A stretch of DNA of 64,000 nucleotides from Deltaproteobacteria bacterium (GCA_020632665.1 JACKFC010000016.1:1-64000), one strand, 5' to 3'. Positions 24,860 through 33,872 are shown, counted from the stretch's first letter. Translations and numbers: made by a program. The notes: generated from the sequence alone by a model not told the origin.

Positions 24860-25686
24860 TTCGCGTTGCACGCGGGGACGAGCCGGCCGCCCTGGCAGCG
24901 ATCAGGCAGCAGGAAATCCAACGTGTGGGGGGCGCACTGGCAGGCGATCCGCACGCGATTCATGCCGTCGAACCGGTCCCGCTGACCGCGAAACTCGTCG
25001 GAAAGGCATACCAGGCGGTCGCCGGCGATCTGTGGCGGGCTCAATTCCGAAAGTGCTGCCATTGCGAGATGCGCGTTCCTCTGCGCTACAACGACGTCGA
25101 ACACTTCCGCCCGAAAGCCAGCGTTCGGCAGCGCAGCGGCGGACGAGCTGACCCCGGCTATTGGTGGCTCGCCTGGACGTGGGAGAACCTCCTCTTCGCT
25201 TGTGCATCGTGCAACCGCAGCAGCAAGAACGACCAATTTCCGCTCGTCGACCCCACCAAGCGCCTTCGCGCCCAGGCACAGCCACCAGGCCACGAAAATC
25301 CTCTCCTCCTCGACCCAGCGGAGCCTACTGCGAATCCGGAAGCACACCTGCATTTCGATGTCGTCGGGGAGGCACGCGGTCACGTCTCCGGGAACACACC
25401 CAACGGCGCGTGTTCGGTCGAAGTCTATGGCCTGCACCGCGACGAACTGGTCGAGGTTCGCGCGCTCGAACTCGATTTCATCGACTCCGAGCTCGAGGCC
25501 GTGAGCAGGCTCCTCCGAACCGGAAGGATCGATTCCGCGCAGAAACGTTGGACCGAGCTTTTGGAGTCCATCAAGCCACAACGATCCTTCGCAGCACTTC
25601 GCCGCGCCGCTCTTGCGGCATTCCGGGCAAGCCGACCGGTCGAACACCAAGCCGCGCTCGCACAGGTACCCGCGAGCGTCTGGTAG
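24856..25686 (+). CDS. HNH endonuclease, PtuB-like (TIGR02646-type)
   Basis: 276 aa. The nuclease motif is spread over residues about 65-120: CCHCE (66-70), VEHFRPK (81-87, catalytic His and the Asp/Glu), then WENLLFACASCNRSSKND with the second Cys pair and Asn. This spacing is typical of the HNH effectors paired with PtuA-type ATPases in Septu and in some retron systems. No reverse transcriptase or ncRNA is seen nearby, so it is not a retron. It starts at GTG 24856 inside the ATPase stop. A strong hairpin (25722-25743) follows. Confidence 0.82.
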   Translation: MIRVARGDEPAALAAIRQQEIQRVGGALAGDPHAIHAVEPVPLTAKLVGKAYQAVAGDLWRAQFRKCCHCEMRVPLRYNDVEHFRPKASVRQRSGGRADPGYWWLAWTWENLLFACASCNRSSKNDQFPLVDPTKRLRAQAQPPGHENPLLLDPAEPTANPEAHLHFDVVGEARGHVSGNTPNGACSVEVYGLHRDELVEVRALELDFIDSELEAVSRLLRTGRIDSAQKRWTELLESIKPQRSFAALRRAALAAFRASRPVEHQAALAQVPASVW

Positions 25687-25721
25687 TCACATCGCCGATA
25701 GCTGACGTTGAACTCGGTCTT

Positions 25722-25743
25722 GCCGTCCGCGAAGGCGGACGGC
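25722..25743 (+). terminator. Hairpin after the defence operon
   Basis: GCCGTCCGC-GAAG-GCGGACGGC: a perfect 9-bp stem with a four-base loop, 35 bp after the HNH stop. No T-run follows, so it may be a factor-dependent or bidirectional terminator; the convergent phosphoesterase gene ends at 25816. Confidence 0.6.
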
Positions 25744-25815
25744 GCAATGATAGCCCGCCACTTCAGTGGCCGGGTTACCCAACAAATTCAGGCTCAACCC
25801 CCCGAACCGGCGCTG

Positions 25816-28647
25816 TCACCGACCGCGCTTCCAAGCACACCCCGGAACCTTCCGGCTCCAACACGCCCGCTTCTCCGGATGCTCGCGGAAATACGCCCGC
25901 GCATAGGCCATCGCCGCGTCGTGCGCGTCGGCCTCTTCCGCGTCGTCGTCGTCGAAATCCGCCAGGTCGCGCCGGCCGGGCGGCGGGGTCCACGGCTTCT
26001 CGCCCCGGATCATCGGCGCGATGCGCGATCCTTCGAGCACGCGGCCGAGGCGGTAATAGTGCAGCAGCGCGCCGAGGTCGGGGTTGCGGTCCGGGCCCGA
26101 GAAGTCCATCCACGCCGAGAGCCGGCTCATCCAATCGGCCTTGCCGCCGTTGAAGCGCACCGGCAGCGTCCGCGGCGCGTAGGCGTAGGGCTTGGGCTCG
26201 GGCTGCATCGTGAAGGCGTCGAAGAGCGGGGCGGCCAGCGCGTCGAAGCGGCTCATCGGCGGCAGCCCGAAGATCAGCTCGAAGGTTCGGAACAGCGAAG
26301 GGAACGAGGTGTGGACGTGGCTGATGTGGCCGCGCTTGGCCCACGGACTCGCCACGACCAGCAGCGAGCGGTGGTAGTCGACGTGGTCGCTGCCCGATTG
26401 GCTGTCGTCCTGGGTGATGAACACAGCCGTCTCGTTCCAATATTTGCTGTGGCTGATGGCGTCGACGATGCGGCCGGTGGCGACGTCGTTGTCGTGCACC
26501 ATCGACTCGGGCGTCTTCTTGCCCTTCTTGGTGCCGTAGGTGTGGTCGCAAGGCAGCAGGATGTAGACGAAGGGCGGCCAATCGTCCTCGTCGATCAGCC
26601 GCTTGACCACGTGCTCGGCCTTGTCCACGTCGGGGATCTCGGTATTGTAGAAGATGCCCGGAAATTCGGCGTCGACGTGGCTCATCACGGTCTGCTGCAC
26701 GCCGTCGGGGCCCTTCTCCTTGCCGCTGGTGCCGACCACCTCGCCGAAGATGCGGAAGTCGATCCCGCTGCGGATCAGCAGCGTGAAGAACGTCCCGAAG
26801 TCCGGCTGCGCCCGGTCCATCACCGGGTCGGTCTTGATCGCCGAGCCGTTGCGGCTGCCCTCGGTCCAGGTCCGCTCGACGTAATCGTTGACGAACGAAG
26901 ACGTCAGCCAGAGGTGGCCCTGATGCGAGTTCTCCGAGTCGGCGTAGAAGTTGTCGTGCGCCGTATACGCCTTCGCCAGCGCGTGCAGGTTCGGCGTGAT
27001 GGTCGGCCCGAACTCGACGATCTCCTTGTCGCCGTCGGCGCCCTCGAGGTCGCCGAGCACCGAGTCGTAGGTCTTGTTCTCCCGCACGATCAGCACGATC
27101 CGCTTGATCGGCGTCGGCCCACCCGGCGCGGTCGGCACCGGGAAGACGCCCTTGCAGTCGAAGGGCAACAAGCTCTCGGGCCGCCGCAGGTTGGTATCCG
27201 CCGCCGCCGTCGCCGCGGCCAGGTCGAGCCCGGCGCGGTCGACGATGGTCACCGCGCCCTTCATCGCCTTCTTGCCCGAGGTCTCGTAGACCGGCCCGGC
27301 GCCGATGCCCTTGCCCTCGGCGACCACCAACGTCTTGCCGCCATCGGCCAGCACCACGTCGGTCGGATACCAGCCGGTCGGGATGGCGCCCTTGCGGGCC
27401 AGCGTATCGGGGTCGCGGATGTCGATGGCGTTGTCCGCCGCGCGCACCACCAACAACTCGCCGCGCGCCTCGTCGAGCAGCAGCGTCGAGGGCGAAGACC
27501 CCGGCAGAATCGCGTCGGCAGCGAGTGAGCCCTTCGCGCCTGGCCCGACCGCGCCGCCCAGGCCCGCAGTCAGCCCCAGCCCCGGCTCGCCGATCAGCGT
27601 CCGCGCGAGCTCCTTGCCGGTCGCGCGGTCGAGGGTCACCACGACGTGCTCGTCCGAGAGCGCGACCCAGAGCCGGCTGCCGTCGCTGCTCACCGCCATC
27701 CCTTGCGGGTTGCTGCCGACCTCGAGCGCGGCGGTGACCTTGCGGGAGGCGAGGTCGATGCGCGAGAGCGAGCGCGTGCCGAAGCCGGCGACCACCAGCT
27801 CGGCGCCCTGCCCGTTGGCGTCGGCCGGCAGCTCGAGCAGGCCGTAGGCGCGGTGGCCGAGCTTGGTCTCGCCGCTGACGCTGCCCTTGGCGGTGTCGAG
27901 GTAGACGACCTTCTCGCCGTAGTAGGAGCCGACCCGTAGCTCGCCGCCGTCGGCCGAGAGCGAGAGGCCCGCGGGGTAGCCGCCGACAGGGATCTGCATG
28001 ACGGGCTGCAGGACCTTGACCCCGGTCTCGGTCACGCTCTCGGCCAGCTGCCAGGCCTCGACCCGGTCGGCGTCGCCACCGGCGGCCCAGATGATGCCGC
28101 TCTTGCCGTCGACCGCGAGCCCGGCGAAGGCGTCTTCGAGCTCGACCTCGGCGGCGATGCTGGCGTCGTCCAAGCGCAGGACCTGGATCGCCCGCACCGC
28201 CGTGCCGGTGTTGAGCACCGCGACGTGCACCCCGTCCGGCAGCGCCTTCGCCGCGATCGGGAAGCCGACCATCGCGGTCTGCGTGCCCGCCGGCGTCACC
28301 ATCCGCCCGCCGGGCAGCACCCGCGATCCCGCCGGCCAGGGCGTCGACGCGGTGTCCTTGCCGGCCTTGACCAGCGCCGCGGCGCTCGGCGTCGGGCCCT
28401 CGCAGGGCACGTCGGAGAATTGCAGCACGTCCGGGCCCGGATTCGCGGCGTCTGCGGCGCCATCCGCGGCGCCACGGCCGGCGGCGTCGGCATCGGCGAC
28501 GGCGGTATCGGCCGCGGTCGCGGTGTCAGCGCCGGCATCGACGGCTGCGGCGGCGTCCGGCCCGGTGGGATCGTCGCTGCACGCGGCAAAAGCGAGCGAA
28601 CCGACGACGGCCAGCAGCAGGCCGCGTCGAAGGAGGAGCGTGGGCAT
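25816..28647 (-). CDS. Lipoprotein: YVTN-type beta-propeller plus phosphoesterase domain
   Basis: 943 aa. The signal ends LAFAAC (Cys22), with an Asp/Ala tether to about residue 70. Residues about 100-480 hold a YVTN/YNCE-like beta-propeller (DGVHVAVLNTGTAV, SSDGSRLWVALSDEHVV). Residues about 500-900 match the phosphoesterase family that includes phospholipase C and acid phosphatase AcpA: IVLIVRENKTYDSVLGD supplies the metal/nucleophile region, HDNFYADSENSHQGH follows, and FITQDDSQSGSDHVDYH the later metal ligands. The enzyme probably cleaves phosphoesters outside the cell; substrate unknown. It starts four bases after the stop of the acyltransferase gene, so the two are co-transcribed. Confidence 0.9.
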   Translation of the reverse strand: MPTLLLRRGLLLAVVGSLAFAACSDDPTGPDAAAAVDAGADTATAADTAVADADAAGRGAADGAADAANPGPDVLQFSDVPCEGPTPSAAALVKAGKDTASTPWPAGSRVLPGGRMVTPAGTQTAMVGFPIAAKALPDGVHVAVLNTGTAVRAIQVLRLDDASIAAEVELEDAFAGLAVDGKSGIIWAAGGDADRVEAWQLAESVTETGVKVLQPVMQIPVGGYPAGLSLSADGGELRVGSYYGEKVVYLDTAKGSVSGETKLGHRAYGLLELPADANGQGAELVVAGFGTRSLSRIDLASRKVTAALEVGSNPQGMAVSSDGSRLWVALSDEHVVVTLDRATGKELARTLIGEPGLGLTAGLGGAVGPGAKGSLAADAILPGSSPSTLLLDEARGELLVVRAADNAIDIRDPDTLARKGAIPTGWYPTDVVLADGGKTLVVAEGKGIGAGPVYETSGKKAMKGAVTIVDRAGLDLAAATAAADTNLRRPESLLPFDCKGVFPVPTAPGGPTPIKRIVLIVRENKTYDSVLGDLEGADGDKEIVEFGPTITPNLHALAKAYTAHDNFYADSENSHQGHLWLTSSFVNDYVERTWTEGSRNGSAIKTDPVMDRAQPDFGTFFTLLIRSGIDFRIFGEVVGTSGKEKGPDGVQQTVMSHVDAEFPGIFYNTEIPDVDKAEHVVKRLIDEDDWPPFVYILLPCDHTYGTKKGKKTPESMVHDNDVATGRIVDAISHSKYWNETAVFITQDDSQSGSDHVDYHRSLLVVASPWAKRGHISHVHTSFPSLFRTFELIFGLPPMSRFDALAAPLFDAFTMQPEPKPYAYAPRTLPVRFNGGKADWMSRLSAWMDFSGPDRNPDLGALLHYYRLGRVLEGSRIAPMIRGEKPWTPPPGRRDLADFDDDDAEEADAHDAAMAYARAYFREHPEKRACWSRKVPGCAWKRGR

Positions 28648-28651
28648 TGGG

Positions 28652-29230
28652 CTATCCCTTGCGGTTGGCGGCCTGCGAGGTCCAGACCACGGGGCTCTTG
28701 TTGGCCGGGATGGCGGCGGTCTTGTCGGCGTAGAATTCCGTCATGATCGCCATGAGCTCGTCGTCAGGGAGGTGGCAGTCGACCGCCGGGCCGATGCCGA
28801 CCTGCTTGCGGGCGTAGTCGACGTAGCCCAGCGCGAGCGGGACGTCGGCCTCGCGCGCGATCTGCAAGAAGCCCGTGCGCCAATGGTCGGTGTGCTTGCG
28901 CGTGCCCGAGGCCGCGATCGAGAGCCGCATCCGCTCCTTGCCCTTGAACGCCTCGACCACCGAACGCACCGCACCGCCCTTGCCGCGCTCGACGAAGACC
29001 GCGCGCGTCTTGCGCAGCAAGTCGCCGATGACGCCGCGGTCGTGCTCGGCCTTGATCATCCAATGCGCTTCGAGGCCGAGCGCCAGGCTGCCGAGGACCA
29101 TGTAGTAGCCGTCCCAGTTGCTGGTGTGCGGCTCGGCGACGACGACGCAGCGCTCGGGCAGGTCGTCTTGGACGTGGGCGGTCCAGCCGTGCAGGCGAAG
29201 GAGCATCCGGGCGGTCTGGGCGGGGGTCAT
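28652..29230 (-). CDS. 1-acylglycerol-3-phosphate acyltransferase-like protein (PlsC family)
   Basis: 192 aa. The HX4D motif of glycerolipid acyltransferases is PHTSNWD, and a second motif, FVERGKGGAVRSV, corresponds to the substrate-binding block. The protein is short for PlsC, without N-terminal membrane helices, and belongs to the compact group often annotated as phospholipid/glycerol acyltransferase; the true acyl acceptor is unknown. GGAGG precedes the ATG. It is the first gene of a two-gene unit with the phosphoesterase lipoprotein, which may link lipid or phospholipid metabolism in the envelope. Confidence 0.85.
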   Translation of the reverse strand: MTPAQTARMLLRLHGWTAHVQDDLPERCVVVAEPHTSNWDGYYMVLGSLALGLEAHWMIKAEHDRGVIGDLLRKTRAVFVERGKGGAVRSVVEAFKGKERMRLSIAASGTRKHTDHWRTGFLQIAREADVPLALGYVDYARKQVGIGPAVDCHLPDDELMAIMTEFYADKTAAIPANKSPVVWTSQAANRKG

Positions 29231-29668
29231 GGCGGGCCTCCGGGCTTTTGCCGGGGGCAGTGTTGCAGACGGCGGGGGGTGGGGGAAGGGTCGGAGGTGT
29301 GACGATCGGTTCGTGGATCAAAGAGGGGTGGGCCCCTCTTTGAAACTCCCCCGTCCGAAGAGGGGGCCCGAGCCAAGCGCGTGCGGATTCGCAGACCGCA
29401 GGCGAGGGCCCAATCTACAACGCACACCGTCGCTCTCACGCCTCCAGAATCGTTCAATTCACTTCGAGCGCCATGAGTCGGCGTGCCCCCGCAAGGGACG
29501 GCGAGGTTGGGCGTGATGGGCTGCGCCGCCTTGGCGCTTCGCCTTCGCTCCGCTTCGGCTTCGACCTTGACGGCGGGATGGGGTTGGGTAGGGAGACGGT
29601 CGATGGTCGTGCGCAGTGCGAAATCCGCAAAGCTACTTCCATATCGACACCTGTCGCTTTCGACAGAT
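29231..29668. other. 438-bp intergenic region with one strong hairpin
   Basis: No gene found. A hairpin with 11-bp arms (TCAAAGAGGGG / CCCCTCTTTGA, loop TGGG) spans 29318-29343. A CCCCCGTCC...GGGGGC segment follows. It lies downstream of the three-gene secreted-protein operon and upstream of the acyltransferase, so it may hold the terminator of the former and the promoter of the latter. Confidence 0.5.
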
Positions 29669-30628
29669 CTACTTCGCAGCCGCCAGCTTCAAGGAATAGG
29701 CGATGGTGGTGGGGATCCCGAGTTCCGCGGCGGTGACTTCTTCGATTGCAACAAGGTTGGACGTTAAGTTGCCAAACGACACACAGCCGTTTGAGTTGAA
29801 GATGCTCAGCGGCTTGAGAGAATTCTTTGCAGAGCCGCCGGTGGCGCGAAATTGCCTCTGCTTGCCATTCTCCAAGACCACGAATGCCCGACCTGTACTA
29901 CCATATCCTTCGTACACATAGGGATCGCCCGTACATCCACTGCCTGTGAAGTAGACAGCGGGGGAAAAAGGCGCCTGCAACTTCAAAATTAACACGTAGC
30001 CTGATGCCGTCACGACAGAGAGGCTATCGCCGGAGTCAGCGAACCCAAGAAACGTTCCAACCGTCACCCCATTCGCATCCTTGACCAACCACACCGTCCC
30101 GGCGGCCCCACCGCCACCGCTAGCCCCCTTCAACGCCGCAACATCCTTGTCCAACCCATCAACCTTCCCAGAAAGCCCAGAAATCTCGCTCGCCAGCGCC
30201 CCACCAGCCTTCTCCGCCACGCCAGCCACCGCAGCCTCCAGCGCATACGGCACCGCCGCCACCTTCACCCGCGGCAGCTTGGTCTTGCTCGGACCGACCA
30301 CCGTCTCGCTCCACAAATCCGGGCTGTCGTGCACCGCCTTCGCGCACGCATCGGGCAGCACCACCGAGAAGCGACCGGTCTTGGCCTCGGCGTTGACCAC
30401 CTTGCTCTCGCACACCGGCGTCGTCGCGGCCTGGCCGTCGTAGAACGCCACCGAGACCTCGACCGCCTTGTCGTAGGGCTTGCCGGCGTCGTCGGTCACC
30501 GTCCCGCCCCAGACCAGCGGTGAGCTCGTCGGCACCCCGGTCGCGACCGCCACGCCCACCGCGCCGCCGAGCAGCAGCACGCCGCCCAGCACGCCCAGCG
30601 CCATCCGCCGCGTCTTGTGCTCGTTCAT
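29669..30628 (-). CDS. Secreted protein, shared N-terminal domain, variable C-terminus (paralogue B)
   Basis: 319 aa, with a single N-terminal hydrophobic segment (ALGVLGGVLLLGGAVGVAVA). Residues about 30-135 (WGGTVTDDAGKPYDKAVEV, CESKVVNAEAKTGRFSVVLP, KLPRVKVAAVPYALEA) are nearly identical to those of the gene at 31857-32915. A Gly/Ala-rich heptad stretch (LSGKVDGLDKDVAALKG) follows, then a C-terminal beta-rich segment of about 150 residues unlike its paralogue and encoded by AT-richer DNA. I do not recognise the C-terminal fold. The layout is that of phage tail-fibre or collar-like proteins, a constant base plus swapped tip. ATGA overlap with the upstream Cys-rich gene; GGGAGGG precedes the start. 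Confidence 0.8.
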   Translation of the reverse strand: MNEHKTRRMALGVLGGVLLLGGAVGVAVATGVPTSSPLVWGGTVTDDAGKPYDKAVEVSVAFYDGQAATTPVCESKVVNAEAKTGRFSVVLPDACAKAVHDSPDLWSETVVGPSKTKLPRVKVAAVPYALEAAVAGVAEKAGGALASEISGLSGKVDGLDKDVAALKGASGGGGAAGTVWLVKDANGVTVGTFLGFADSGDSLSVVTASGYVLILKLQAPFSPAVYFTGSGCTGDPYVYEGYGSTGRAFVVLENGKQRQFRATGGSAKNSLKPLSIFNSNGCVSFGNLTSNLVAIEEVTAAELGIPTTIAYSLKLAAAK

Positions 30629-31860
30629 CGGAACCCTCCCGTCTGGCAATAGCCGCCGCCGCAGCTCATCCCGCTGCGGAAGCCCTGGTCGATGACGCGG
30701 TAGCCGCCCGCCGCCGCCGTATCGGGCAGCGCGACGAACCCGCCGTGGCTGGCGAAGCCGCTCTGCTGCGCGACGCACGCGCCGGCGATGCAGGCCTTGC
30801 CGCTGGTGTCGCAGTCTTCACCCGGCTCCTGCGCCGTGCCGCTGGCGTTGCAGACGGCCACCTGCGCGCCGATGCAGCTCTTCGCGCCGGGCGTGCAGAC
30901 CTGCTTGGTGCACGCGCCCTGGACGCAACCCTCGCCGGCGCCGCAGGACTGCTCCTTCCACGCCCCGCCGGCGCAGACCACCGCGGTCGCCGCGTCCTTG
31001 CAGCTCTTGTCGCCCGCCGAGCAGCTCGCGCTCTGGCAGCTGCCGCCGAGGCAGGTCGAGCCCGCCGTGGCGCCGCAATCCTCGAGCGTTGCGAGCGAGA
31101 GCCCGTCGGCGGCGCATTGCGTCACCTTGTCGCCGTCGCAGCCCTTGGTGCCCGGAACGCAGACCTGCGCCTGGCAAGCGCCGCCGCTGCAGACCTGCCC
31201 GCTCGGACACGCCGTCGCCGAAAAGCCCGTCCCGTCGGCCTTGCAGACGCCGAGCTGCCCGTCGGCCTCGCAGCGCGTCTCGCCCGCGGTGCAGACCTTG
31301 CCCGCGAGCTTCGGGTCGACGCAGACCGTCTCCAGGCACGCCTTGCCGCCGAGGCAGTCGTCGTCGGTCTCGCATTCGACGCAGAGCCCCGCGCCCTTGT
31401 GGCAGACCTGCTCGGGCGAGCACTCCTTGCTCGATTGACACGTTGCCGCCGGCGGCACGCAGCTGAAGCCCTTGCAGGCGTTGGGCGCGGGGCAGTCGGT
31501 GTCGGCGAGGCAGTCGACGCAGAGCCCGGCTGTGGTGTTGCAGACCTGGTCCTCGGCGATGCACTGCTTGTCGGATTGGCAGGGGGTGGGGCCGGTGGTC
31601 GTGGTGTCGGTCGTGGCGTCGCTGCTGCCGCTGTCGCCGGCGCTGTCGCTGCTGCTGCTGCTGCTGTCGCTGCCACTGTCGCTGCCGCCGTCGCTGCCAC
31701 TGTCGCTGCCGCCGCCGCCGTCGCTGACCACCGCGTCGGCCTTGGCCTTGCCGTCGTCGGGCTTGTCTTCGCTGCCGCACGCCGGTAGCGCGAGGGCTAC
31801 AAACAGGCCCACCAGCACTGCGATGCCGCGCCGTCGGATGCTCGGGTGCTGGCTCATCAT
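30625..31860 (-). CDS. Cys-rich lipoprotein, middle gene of the operon
   Basis: 411 aa. The signal ends LALPAC; a Ser/Asp/Gly tether (SDSGSDSSSSSSDSAGDSGS) extends to about residue 90. The rest is Cys-rich with units such as CIAEDQVCNTTAGLCVDC, CHKGAGLCVECETDDDC and CVPGTKGCDGDKVTQCAADG, the stigma-type repeat common in Myxococcota surface proteins. The C-terminus ends CGGGYCQTGGFR. It overlaps both neighbours by ATGA (31857-31860 and 30625-30628), so all three are one translation unit. The complex with the two paralogues is inference from that arrangement. Confidence 0.85.
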   Translation of the reverse strand: MMSQHPSIRRRGIAVLVGLFVALALPACGSEDKPDDGKAKADAVVSDGGGGSDSGSDGGSDSGSDSSSSSSDSAGDSGSSDATTDTTTTGPTPCQSDKQCIAEDQVCNTTAGLCVDCLADTDCPAPNACKGFSCVPPAATCQSSKECSPEQVCHKGAGLCVECETDDDCLGGKACLETVCVDPKLAGKVCTAGETRCEADGQLGVCKADGTGFSATACPSGQVCSGGACQAQVCVPGTKGCDGDKVTQCAADGLSLATLEDCGATAGSTCLGGSCQSASCSAGDKSCKDAATAVVCAGGAWKEQSCGAGEGCVQGACTKQVCTPGAKSCIGAQVAVCNASGTAQEPGEDCDTSGKACIAGACVAQQSGFASHGGFVALPDTAAAGGYRVIDQGFRSGMSCGGGYCQTGGFR

Positions 31861-32915
31861 GGCTTCCCCCAATACAACTCGCTGGGATGATTCACGCTAG
31901 GCAAGCCGACTTCGGAGAGCGTCAAGGGAACCACGTCGTTGACCTTGGCAGCGTAGGGCTTGTCAGCCTTCTTGCACGTTCCGTCAACAAGGAGGTAGGA
32001 GGCCACCAAGACATCGACCTTCGGCATCAACGCAGATCCTGGTGCAGGCTGCTTGAAGTGCTTCCAACTCGTCCCGTCAGAGTACGCTGTCATCTGACTC
32101 TCAGCCCAAAAGACATTCGGGCTCGCAATGTAGCCGGGGCCCGTGCAGTCCAGACTGGCATAGAGAATGGATGAAAAACGCTCGAATCTCGAGGGACTCC
32201 ACTTGTACTTCAGCCACACCACCCACCCCTTCGGCGTGACCAATGCATCGTGGACCGATGCGCTCGAACTGGAGTAGACGAAAGCATGGTGTGTGCCCCA
32301 TGCCACGCCATTTCCATCAACAAGGACCGGGCCACCGGGGCCGAGGGACGCATCCGGACCGCTCCCTCCAGCGCTTTTGAGCCCCGCAACGTCCTGCTCC
32401 AACTTCGCGAGCTTCCCCTCAACTCCCGAAACCTTCCCCGAAAGCCCAGAAATCTCGCCTGCCAGCGCCCCGCTAGCCTTCTCCGCCACGCCCGCCACGC
32501 CAGCAACCGCCGCCTCCAACGCATAGGGCACCGCCGCCACCTTCACCCGCGGCAGCTTCGTCTTGCTCGGCCCCACCACCGTCTCGCTCCACAGATCCGG
32601 GCTGTCGTGCACCGCCTTGGCGCACGCATCCGGCAACACCACCGAGAACCGCCCGGTCTTCGCCTCGGCGTTGACCACCTTGCTCTCGCAGACCGGCGTC
32701 GTCGCCGCCTGGCCGTCGTAGAACGCCACCGCGACCTCGACCGCTTTGTCGTAGGGCTTGCCGGCGTCGTCGGTGACCGTTCCGCCCCAGACCAGCGGCG
32801 AAGACGTCGGCGTACCCACGGCGACGGCCGCTCCGGCGGCGGCGAGGACCAACGCCAAGGCGGCGAGGGGGCGCCAGGAGCGCAGAAGCGCGCGTTGCTT
32901 GGGGCGTGTGGACAC
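31857..32915 (-). CDS. Secreted protein, shared N-terminal domain, variable C-terminus (paralogue A)
   Basis: 352 aa from GTG 32915, which has GGAGGTCCCC just upstream; the frame is open to 33257 but that would overlap the TauE gene. One hydrophobic N-terminal segment (LAALALVLAAAGAAVAV) acts as signal or anchor. The domain at about 30-140 is almost the same as in the gene at 29669-30628, also at DNA level (most third positions match). A heptad stretch (ISGLSGKVSGVEGKLAKLEQDV) follows. The C-terminal about 170 residues are unrelated to the paralogue and AT-richer. It is the first gene of the three-gene overlapping operon. Confidence 0.8.
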   Translation of the reverse strand: MSTRPKQRALLRSWRPLAALALVLAAAGAAVAVGTPTSSPLVWGGTVTDDAGKPYDKAVEVAVAFYDGQAATTPVCESKVVNAEAKTGRFSVVLPDACAKAVHDSPDLWSETVVGPSKTKLPRVKVAAVPYALEAAVAGVAGVAEKASGALAGEISGLSGKVSGVEGKLAKLEQDVAGLKSAGGSGPDASLGPGGPVLVDGNGVAWGTHHAFVYSSSSASVHDALVTPKGWVVWLKYKWSPSRFERFSSILYASLDCTGPGYIASPNVFWAESQMTAYSDGTSWKHFKQPAPGSALMPKVDVLVASYLLVDGTCKKADKPYAAKVNDVVPLTLSEVGLPSVNHPSELYWGKP

Positions 32916-32997
32916 GGGGACCTCCGGTTTGCGACCGCCGGAGGCTGCCACATCCCGATGGTGCCGGGCAACGGGAGTGCGGCATCGCCACGCCGCA

Positions 32998-33750
32998 CTA
33001 CCCCCCAACCCACCACCGCAACACCGCCACCGCCGCCACCGCGACGAACGCGCCCTGCTCCAGCTGCCCCAGCGCCCCGCCGCCGACCCGGTCGCGCAGC
33101 CCGAGGCCGAGCCGATTGCCCAGCACCAGCGCACCGGCCAAGGGCAACGCCGCCGCCAACAACCCCGGCTCCAGCCCGCCGCCGGCGCCATAGCCGAGCA
33201 CCCGGCCGATATGCATCGACACCGCCACCGCCGCCGCCGTGGCGACGAAGGGCGCACCCGAGAGGCCCAGCGCCATCAGCAGCGGCGCGACGAGCAGGCC
33301 GGCGCCGCCGCCGACCGCGCAGATGGCCCCGGTGGCGAAGGTCCAGAGCGGCAGCACGCGCCGCGGCGGGGTCGGCACCCGCAGGCCGAAGCGCTTGCCC
33401 AGCCCGAGCGCGGCCATCAGCAGCATCGCCGTGAGCAGCGCTCCATTCGGCACCCGCGTCGCCGCGACGCCGCCGAGCATGCTGCCGAGCAAGGCGCCCG
33501 CGCCGAGCCGCAGCGCGAGGTCGCGATCCAACGCCCGGCGCATCGCCCAGAGCCGGTGCGCGTTGCCGACCAGCAGCGCCGGCGCCGAGAGCTGCAGCGC
33601 GGCCAGCGGACCGAGCGCCGCGGTCAGGCAGAGCAACAAGAGCAGGCCGCCGCCCTGGCCCACCAAGGTCGTCAGCGCGCCGCAGCCGACCGCCAAGGTC
33701 AGCAGGCCCAACAGCACCGGCGTCGCCAGCGTCGTCCATTCCATCGCCAT
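32998..33750 (-). CDS. TauE/SafE family membrane transporter
   Basis: 250 aa, about seven to eight hydrophobic helices. The segment TLAVGCGALTTLVGQGGGLLLL in the first helices and the later AICAVGGGAGLLVAPLLMALGL repeat are typical of the TauE/SafE (DUF81) sulfite/organosulfonate exporter family, in which two homologous halves each carry a Gly-rich loop. GGAGGACGCG precedes the ATG at 33750. It is divergent from a LysR gene with palindromes between them, so that regulator probably controls it. The transported anion is unknown. Confidence 0.88.
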   Translation of the reverse strand: MAMEWTTLATPVLLGLLTLAVGCGALTTLVGQGGGLLLLLCLTAALGPLAALQLSAPALLVGNAHRLWAMRRALDRDLALRLGAGALLGSMLGGVAATRVPNGALLTAMLLMAALGLGKRFGLRVPTPPRRVLPLWTFATGAICAVGGGAGLLVAPLLMALGLSGAPFVATAAAVAVSMHIGRVLGYGAGGGLEPGLLAAALPLAGALVLGNRLGLGLRDRVGGGALGQLEQGAFVAVAAVAVLRWWVGG

Positions 33751-33826
33751 CGCGTCCTCCTTCGGCTCGTCCGGACGGCGCGAGGTGGCCGCCGGCGTCG
33801 GAGGTCACGCTGCGACGGCGGATCGA

Positions 33827-33850
33827 AGAAGAAAAATCGATTGTTCTTCT
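33827..33850. promoter_or_regulatory. Palindrome in the TauE/LysR intergenic region
   Basis: A 24-bp near-perfect palindrome: arms AGAAGAAAAATC and GATTGTTCTTCT match at 11 of 12 positions. It is in AT-rich promoter-like DNA. Probable regulator site. Confidence 0.5.
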
Positions 33851-33857
33851 CGCAAGC

Positions 33858-33872
33858 ATTCGTGCTACGAAT
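33858..33872. promoter_or_regulatory. T-N11-A LysR-type operator candidate
   Basis: ATTCGT-GCT-ACGAAT is a perfect palindrome containing T-N11-A (TTCGTGCTACGAA), the LysR-type recognition pattern, 37 bp before the lysR-family start codon. Confidence 0.55.

Noticed and set aside
24856..25686. Retron (HNH effector of a retron system)
   Set aside because: No reverse transcriptase or msr/msd-like structure within the surrounding region; the ATPase/HNH pair alone fits Septu better.
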